A stretch of DNA of 64,000 nt, from NCBI RefSeq assembly GCF_022436675.1, contig NZ_JAKUJZ010000004.1, positions 1-64,000 of the forward strand. Direction: 5' to 3'. The first letter of the stretch is position 1, and every line of letters starts with the position of its first letter. This document shows, piece by piece, positions 58,373 through 64,000 of the stretch. Source of the DNA: Rheinheimera hassiensis. GTDB lineage: Bacteria > Pseudomonadota > Gammaproteobacteria > Enterobacterales > Alteromonadaceae. The notes under the pieces were generated by a model, which was not told where the DNA came from, did no database searches, and worked only from the letters and a program-made list of their open reading frames with translations. The position numbers and the translations under genes are program-made.

Positions 58373-61300
58373 ATGAGTTCGTACGAGTTAATCAAAGATT
58401 TGGAAAAAAAGCTGGGCCTTTACAAAGATAATCATCTAAATCTCTCGTCATCAGCACCTACTAGAATTCAAGAAATGCTTGCAGAATGCATCTTCAGTGC
58501 ACAGATCTATCCTAGCTCGTTAACCAGAAATGTTGTTAAAGCATTAATTGAAGAAAGGCAACCTTGGCCGACCATCGATGGCGGTGAGTATTGTTTAGCG
58601 TATCCGGTCAAAATTGAAGACCTTGAAGTCGTCGGTTTACTTAGATTTCCTAACGACAACTTGTGCATTCAAAGAGCTACGGATTCATCCCTAGATATGC
58701 CTAATTTCCTTCGTAATCAATTGAATGCACTTTCTTTTTTGCACGCTATCCGTTTGGGGTATGATGATCTGGTATCACCGCATCTAAGGTTACATAAAAA
58801 AGACATTGAGCCTAATACCCTCACTATCCTCTCGGAATATTTAATTTCAGAAGGTGAGTACGTGAGGATATCATTCGACCACAATGAGATCTTTGGTGTT
58901 GGAACATGTCTATGGAAGAGTTTACGAGCAACAACTAGCGACCCCAATCAAGCTTTCACTGAGTACACGATCAAGATGTGTGTAGCTACTGATCGATCGT
59001 ATGTTTTTGAAATTGACTTTGAACACGGTATTGATATAGATGAGTTCCTTGAATGCGCTTTCAATCATATAGTGTCAGATACAAGTTTGCGTGATAGTTG
59101 GAGGGCTTGCGCCACAGAGATGGCAATCAGCCACAACGGAATTGAATCACTGACGCAAATACAAGCTGCGAGTACATCGGCCGAAGCAATTTACCATGAC
59201 ACGCTCAACCTCAATCCGTTAGCGCAGGTAATTGACAATCTAGCGAGCAGACAGCCATGCACGTTACTTGAAGGAAAGATTTGGTTTGAGGATGGCTGGC
59301 TAAGAAACTTTCATGAGCCAGATAGCATATCAGCTCGGCTAGTTTGGCTAATTATTAAGCACGAGAAGAATGTGTATTCCATAGAAAATAGCTTCCCTAT
59401 AACAAGAAAATTGATCGCTCTTTCCAGTAACGCGCCCAAACTATTGAACCTTCTATTTGCTGATATATCTCTCCCTGCTTACTTGTGTTTCTTGCTCTCG
59501 AATAGGCCGACCAATCATATAGGGTTGATAGAGCTTTATAGAAATATTGAGCGATCTGCGCGCCCAATTTCAGACAAGGTGGCGTATGAGAGGATTTGGC
59601 AAGATTTAGTTTGGATGCAAGGACTGGAGGTCTATTGTTACAGCCATGAAAAGCTTGACCACAGGTACGCAACTGAAGCGCTTGAAGCAATCTGCGAAAT
59701 GGTCGCTTGGTTCACTCGCCGCGAAATTAGCCGAAATTCACGAACACTTACAATTTCAGATACTCGCCTGCCAAGCTTGAAAAATACAATTAAATCAATA
59801 ATATATATCAATGAATCGGGTTGTAGACAAAATCTATTCGACAATCATCTTTTACTCTTGGGTGACATCATCAATCGGCGTCTCACAGACATTCACAAGC
59901 AATCGAATCCAACACCTATCGGAGAGTGGATAGTTCTGTTCTGGTGTCTTGAACTCGCCAGTAAGCACTCTAACCAGACAAGCAATGCGATAACTAAGAA
60001 ACTCTGCGAAGTATTGATATCCAGTTATCTGCGCGAACTGCAAATGAGGATTAGTAATCAATCACATAGCAGTGATGATCCGTTAGCACTCGATGAGTTG
60101 AGCTGGAGCCAGCTCTTGCTTTGCGCATCTAAAGGTCTGCGATTCAAATGGATCTTGGCGCTGGAGGCATACTATGATCAAGAAGTAGAGCTATCGCATA
60201 AAGACACAAGGAATTTGAACTCAGCAGTCAGATTGCATTTCCGAGTGCTGCTCCAATTATATAGAGGTGCACAGGACTACATCGTAAGAGAACACATAGC
60301 TACGGAACTTGTTATGCTAGTGCAACAGTTCGGCTTTGCCCACGACAAATATTCGGGCGCGTTCAACTATTCAAATGATAACTCTGACTACAGCCCTTTG
60401 CGCCTTTGGCCCACCTTCTGTGAATTAACAAATGAATTTACCGACAAGCCATACAATAATTTTCTAATAGCACTGAGCTCATCCGCTGTGCCTATGAGCG
60501 CTCTGTTTATTCTTTTAGAAAAGACGGATACACGAAAGCGTAGAGAGTCGATTGAAACAATCATCAAAAGTCGAACATTAGAAAAGGAATCACCTAATTG
60601 GGTACCTGAAATTTTTGACATAGTGATTAAAGCTGCTAACAACGGATACATCTCAATAGCTAAATATTTCTTAGGCTCTATCTGGAAAAATGCTCACAAG
60701 GTCCATAAAAACAAAATCGACGAGCTGACGGGAAAAATCGAGCTGAAAGAAATCTTTGAGAACGTAGCATTACCCGTCCATGATAAAATCGAATCGATCC
60801 GCAATTTCAAAATAGAGTATACGGAGAAAGAAGTTGTTAGGGCTGTTCAGGAGTTTAAATCCTACTTGATTGCCAGCCTTAACATGACAATAGATAACAA
60901 TACTTCAGTAAAACAGTTCGCCCAATTAGTCAAAACTTCCCCGACACTCCAGAATGCAACAGGCCTTATAAAGAGCGCCTTATCGGCTTCCAGCACTGAT
61001 GAATCTGATAAACAGCTGGAAGATTATTTTAAAATCTGGACTGACATCTTCAAGAAATCACATCAAACATCTACAAACGTTGTGTTACCGGACGACGATT
61101 TGCGCTGCATCCTTCAGCTTTGCTTGAAAATCTCGCGCCTGGATGAGTTCAGTGAATTTTGGGGGATTGCTACCAGTCGACAACGAGAAAGCTATCAGTT
61201 TGCTGCCGAACGAGCAGAATATTTGATAGAGTCTGGCCGCAGAAAAGAGGCAATAAGTTATATTAATGAATTACTTAATGAATCTAACGATTTACCAGAC

Positions 61301-62113
61301 GCTGCGTTGTATGCGCTGAATAGTATCAAAAAAGGCCTGCTTGACCAACAAGCTCCTATTCATTTTAAACTTGAACATCCGCAAACATCGTCAATTAAAT
61401 CAACCCAAGAGGATTTAAGGGTTAGTTGGCTGAGGATCAGAGATCTGAACGCAGCTGATCAAAGTCAGATTCTGATGGAGCCAAGCAATTCTATAGACCC
61501 TTATCTTCTGCAAACTATTGAGCAAGTCGGCAACGAGCTTCTCATGCGAAGTGGAAATTTGCTGAGGAAGAAAGCCTATTCGAATTCCACGTCTATAATC
61601 CCGTTGGACGATGAGAACATGATCAATGACTGGCTCGTATCTCTGATCAGGCAGCGTATGAACTTTGTTAGTTGGAAAATACATGATCAATCACGTATAG
61701 GCTTGTCGGCCTCGGAAGATGGAGTTGGAGAAACGGACGGGTGGATTCAAGATGGTCAGGGGCATTTGATCTCAATTATTGAGGCATTCCGCTTAGGAAA
61801 AACTATCGATAAACAGGTAATCAGGAAGCACCTTGACAAGGTTTGTGGATATAACTCTACAGGAGCAAGCCCCATATTCATTGTGGTGTACACTTCGACA
61901 GAAGATTTCCCCAAACTATGTTCAGAATATGAAAATTATGTAAGTGAATTGAAATATAAAGGTTTTGACATCGACAGGCCCAATAATTTCAGACGGAAGG
62001 AGATGAAAATACCCCAAACAAGAGCTTGGTACTACGAAGAGACCCGCTACCTCAATGGTGAGCCAATCAACATGTACCACCAACTGTTGAATCTGAAGTC
62101 TCCTCTGCCTTGA
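58373..62113 (+). CDS. Very large cargo protein of unknown family
   Basis: 1246 aa from ATG 58373 (GGAAG 4 nt upstream); GTG 58331 would add 14 residues. The N-terminal ~250 residues are alpha/beta, and the middle (~300-1000) is largely helical and repeat-like. The last ~150 residues form a distinct alpha/beta domain with GETDGWIQDGQ followed by ISIIEAFRL. The acidic pattern there vaguely resembles a nuclease core without the usual Lys. No Walker motif. It occupies the cargo slot next to the right end, where defence genes are common; a defence role is only inferred. Confidence 0.75.
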   Translation: MSSYELIKDLEKKLGLYKDNHLNLSSSAPTRIQEMLAECIFSAQIYPSSLTRNVVKALIEERQPWPTIDGGEYCLAYPVKIEDLEVVGLLRFPNDNLCIQRATDSSLDMPNFLRNQLNALSFLHAIRLGYDDLVSPHLRLHKKDIEPNTLTILSEYLISEGEYVRISFDHNEIFGVGTCLWKSLRATTSDPNQAFTEYTIKMCVATDRSYVFEIDFEHGIDIDEFLECAFNHIVSDTSLRDSWRACATEMAISHNGIESLTQIQAASTSAEAIYHDTLNLNPLAQVIDNLASRQPCTLLEGKIWFEDGWLRNFHEPDSISARLVWLIIKHEKNVYSIENSFPITRKLIALSSNAPKLLNLLFADISLPAYLCFLLSNRPTNHIGLIELYRNIERSARPISDKVAYERIWQDLVWMQGLEVYCYSHEKLDHRYATEALEAICEMVAWFTRREISRNSRTLTISDTRLPSLKNTIKSIIYINESGCRQNLFDNHLLLLGDIINRRLTDIHKQSNPTPIGEWIVLFWCLELASKHSNQTSNAITKKLCEVLISSYLRELQMRISNQSHSSDDPLALDELSWSQLLLCASKGLRFKWILALEAYYDQEVELSHKDTRNLNSAVRLHFRVLLQLYRGAQDYIVREHIATELVMLVQQFGFAHDKYSGAFNYSNDNSDYSPLRLWPTFCELTNEFTDKPYNNFLIALSSSAVPMSALFILLEKTDTRKRRESIETIIKSRTLEKESPNWVPEIFDIVIKAANNGYISIAKYFLGSIWKNAHKVHKNKIDELTGKIELKEIFENVALPVHDKIESIRNFKIEYTEKEVVRAVQEFKSYLIASLNMTIDNNTSVKQFAQLVKTSPTLQNATGLIKSALSASSTDESDKQLEDYFKIWTDIFKKSHQTSTNVVLPDDDLRCILQLCLKISRLDEFSEFWGIATSRQRESYQFAAERAEYLIESGRRKEAISYINELLNESNDLPDAALYALNSIKKGLLDQQAPIHFKLEHPQTSSIKSTQEDLRVSWLRIRDLNAADQSQILMEPSNSIDPYLLQTIEQVGNELLMRSGNLLRKKAYSNSTSIIPLDDENMINDWLVSLIRQRMNFVSWKIHDQSRIGLSASEDGVGETDGWIQDGQGHLISIIEAFRLGKTIDKQVIRKHLDKVCGYNSTGASPIFIVVYTSTEDFPKLCSEYENYVSELKYKGFDIDRPNNFRRKEMKIPQTRAWYYEETRYLNGEPINMYHQLLNLKSPLP

Positions 62114-62179
62114 AAATTGGGTATTTACTCGTATAGTGATCATAAAGTCACTTCAAGGTATAGTAAGCAATAAAGAAAT

Positions 62180-62280
62180 TCATTGTATGCTTAAAAACAA
62201 GAGTCCGTTTTATGGTTCAAAAAAATCCAGGTAACTTATATATTATAAATTTAAAAGTTCACTTTATGATTAAAACGACA
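62180..62280 (-). repeat. CAST right end: terminal inverted repeat and TnsB-like sites
   Basis: The terminal 28 bp (62253-62280) mirror the left terminus with one difference. Reading inward, related sites occur at about 62204-62222 (CATAAAACGGACT) and 62180-62199 (TTAAGCATACAATGAA). The wider spacing of sites than at the left end is usual for the asymmetric ends of Tn7-like elements. Confidence 0.9.
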
Positions 62281-62529
62281 TTGATACCTTCCCCGATGAG
62301 AACGTGCGTTCGACAAAAAAGCCGGGAGTGCTTTTGAACAGCTTCGCTGGCCCAAAGGGCGAGGGCAGGACAGCCCGAGTAATTGCGGCTAGTTCGTAAT
62401 ATAAATCAATATCTTAGCTGAAAATCGAGGCCTTTTTTGTGTCCAATAGAAAATTTTACAGCATATTTATAGCATTTTCAGTTGCTGCAGCTTGGATCGT
62501 GTCTGAGCGGCCTAAACTGCTACAAGAGT
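62281..62529. other. Right flank outside the CAST
   Basis: Begins TTGAT, a near copy of the left-flank TTGAC. 249 bp without a gene. No tRNA fragment or second transposon end seen. Confidence 0.6.
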
Positions 62530-64000
62530 TTAGTTGTGCATCTTCAGCCATTTGATTAAAAGTTCGTCTTTGGCGATAACGTTACCATTAATAATTTGCT
62601 TAGTTATTGACTCTCTATCTTTCTGCTTAACACCTAGAGATGGATCTAATTCAATTAGAATTTGTTCTGCTTGGAATTGATATCTATTAAATGCTTCTTC
62701 TGGTGAGGAAATTGAAGGTGCGCTATCCATCATATAAACCATAGAATTTAATGTGCTTCTCAGATAATGCTCTAAGTTAACTATCAACATTTCTAGCCTG
62801 TCTGGAGTTGCAGCATTGTGGATAATTGCATTTCGAGTTCGATATATCCTATGGATTTGCATTTCTACTTTTGTTCTGTGCTTTTGAATTTTTAGACCAA
62901 GCTGGTAAGGTGTTTGGCATAACTCAATTAGCTGACTGAATCGATATTTTGCGTATGGGTATTGTGCTAAGCGTCTGTTCAACTCGTCTACTGTAGCTTG
63001 TGATTTTAAGATGCAGTAAAGCTCAGCTAGGTTTAAAGTTCTTAAATCAACTTCTTGCCCATTGATCTGGAATGATTCCCACTGAAGTGCTTTTGCTACA
63101 CCCCTTAAAGCAAATAGCTGTTTTACGGGGTAGTCTAACCCTATGCAAGGTAAAACAGAGTGAATTACGTGAGCGTCATGAGTAAGGTTTTCAGTCGCAA
63201 CTCCCAAAGTTAGCGATTCTAATGCAGACCAAAACGCTGTAAAGCGACTCTCAGGTGTTCCGTCTGTTAGTACTCCATTTCTAAAGAATCTAAAGGCTGA
63301 ACTGACTTTCCGAACCGTATTTATTTCAGCATTTTTGTACAACTTAGACATAGTTCTAATATACAAAGAAAATTCGTCCGAGTTTAGACGATCAGATGCG
63401 TTAACAAGTTGTTTATCGAAATGTGGTAGCGTTTTTGTGTGTTCGATATCATTCTCTATAGTGGATGCTCGGTATTTTTTTTCTATTTTAATCTCGTCTC
63501 TTCCCATCATGTATGCGACAACATCCAGCGCTCGGTATAACTCCGATTCTGCAATTTGACGAGCAGCGCTGAATGAAATTGTGTTAACCACGATGTCTAC
63601 CGAAACCATGTTATTTTTATCAGATGGAATTTGTTCAAATCTACAATTTTTAAATTCAAATGACTGTCCGGTACTTCCAATAAGTGAGTGTAACCGTTCA
63701 CTGAGTAGTCTAAGAGTAATGGTTATTTGACGATCTTCAGCGCTAATCTTCTGAGTGAAAGGCTGGAATTGATTTTCAAATGTATCTGTTCTTTCTCGAA
63801 GATAATTCCGTGATAGCAGGTAGCATTCAGAAATGGGCATTCCCAGCGTTAAAAGTGTGCTTATGAGTAAGTTGGTTGTATGGTAAATTTCAGTTAATGT
63901 TTCAGTGTCTGACTTCTCACCGTGAAGTAATCTTTCTCGTAAAACATTAATGGCTACTGATCTATAACTCAAAAGGATTTTTTCTTTAAACTGAGTGAGA
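62530..64000 (-). CDS. HEPN-like protein, partial
   Basis: The frame is open from the stop at 62530 to the window edge; TTG 63972 is the first possible start inside, but codons before it are also open, so the true start probably lies outside. At least 480 aa. Near residue ~385 of that frame is RTRNAIIHNA, giving R-x4-H, the catalytic motif of HEPN ribonucleases, in a helical C-terminal domain. Likely a defence or abortive-infection protein; family not identified. Confidence 0.6.
   Translation of the reverse strand, partial: LTQFKEKILLSYRSVAINVLRERLLHGEKSDTETLTEIYHTTNLLISTLLTLGMPISECYLLSRNYLRERTDTFENQFQPFTQKISAEDRQITITLRLLSERLHSLIGSTGQSFEFKNCRFEQIPSDKNNMVSVDIVVNTISFSAARQIAESELYRALDVVAYMMGRDEIKIEKKYRASTIENDIEHTKTLPHFDKQLVNASDRLNSDEFSLYIRTMSKLYKNAEINTVRKVSSAFRFFRNGVLTDGTPESRFTAFWSALESLTLGVATENLTHDAHVIHSVLPCIGLDYPVKQLFALRGVAKALQWESFQINGQEVDLRTLNLAELYCILKSQATVDELNRRLAQYPYAKYRFSQLIELCQTPYQLGLKIQKHRTKVEMQIHRIYRTRNAIIHNAATPDRLEMLIVNLEHYLRSTLNSMVYMMDSAPSISSPEEAFNRYQFQAEQILIELDPSLGVKQKDRESITKQIINGNVIAKDELLIKWLKMHN

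Larger units (their letters stand above)
37802..62280. mobile_element. Tn7-like type I-F3 CRISPR-associated transposon (CAST), ~24.5 kb
   Basis: Both ends read inward TGTCGTTTTAA then CATAAAGTGAACTTTT, 27 of 28 bases identical, with additional related sites inside each end. The element encodes TnsA, TnsB, TnsC, TniQ, Cas8/5f, Cas7f, Cas6f and a short CRISPR array, the defining set of I-F3 CASTs. It carries no adaptation genes, no Cas3 and no TnsD or TnsE. Flanking pentamers are TTGAC (left) and TTGAT (right), an imperfect 5-bp duplication. Cargo includes CBASS and several unknown genes. A+T content is visibly higher than in the chromosome to the left. Confidence 0.95.

Overview
The window is chromosomal DNA of a marine-type gammaproteobacterium. 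A complete MSHA pilus operon of Alteromonadales/Vibrio type, the mreBCD-maf-rng-yhdP-nitrilase-tldD-ilvE neighbourhood and yjgA/pmbA point to the Alteromonadales/Chromatiaceae side, for example Rheinheimera or Alishewanella. The genus is an inference from gene order.

Layout: (1) 1-302, the 3' end of a 5S rRNA gene, a decayed duplicate of that end, and two intrinsic terminators. (2) 309-19024, the MSHA type IV pilus locus in the order mshH (csrD-like), I, J, K, L, M, N, E, G, B, A, C, D, O, P, Q. A PLP-enzyme gene lies on the opposite strand between mshH and mshI, and no mshF is present. (3) 19243-33171, housekeeping genes: mreB, mreC, mreD, maf, rng, yhdP, a nitrilase, tldD, ilvE, yjgA and pmbA. 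(4) 33257-37516, a lipoprotein M3 peptidase and a CHASE-PAS sensor kinase on the minus strand. (5) 37685-37761, tRNA-Arg(CCG).

The main feature is a Tn7-like, CRISPR-associated transposon (type I-F3 CAST) of about 24.5 kb, at 37802-62280. It is bounded by 28-bp inverted ends that differ at one base. The left side carries tnsA-tnsB-tnsC. The centre-right carries tniQ-cas8/5f-cas7f-cas6f and a CRISPR array of three typical repeats and one diverged repeat. Cas1, Cas2/3 and TnsD/TnsE are absent. The last spacer matches the tRNA-Arg gene just outside the left end at 23 of 32 positions. All five 'every-sixth' positions, which Cascade flips out of the guide-target duplex, are mismatched. The transposon end lies 51 bp beyond the PAM-distal edge of this protospacer, close to the distance expected for RNA-guided insertion. 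The element therefore appears to home to a tRNA gene using a degenerate, self-matching guide.

The cargo is defence-like. Between tnsC and tniQ is a complete type II CBASS operon on the minus strand: a HNH-SAVED effector (Cap5-like), a DEDDh exonuclease, a CD-NTase, an E1/E2 fusion (Cap2) and a JAMM protease (Cap3). A putative PD-(D/E)XK nuclease follows it. To the right of the CRISPR array are small and membrane protein genes, an XRE-ImmA/IrrE pair with an inverted-repeat operator, a DUF3223/DCL-like protein, and a 1246-aa protein of unknown family beside the right end. Outside the right end, a truncated gene with a HEPN-type R-x4-H motif suggests that the tRNA locus hosts further accessory DNA.
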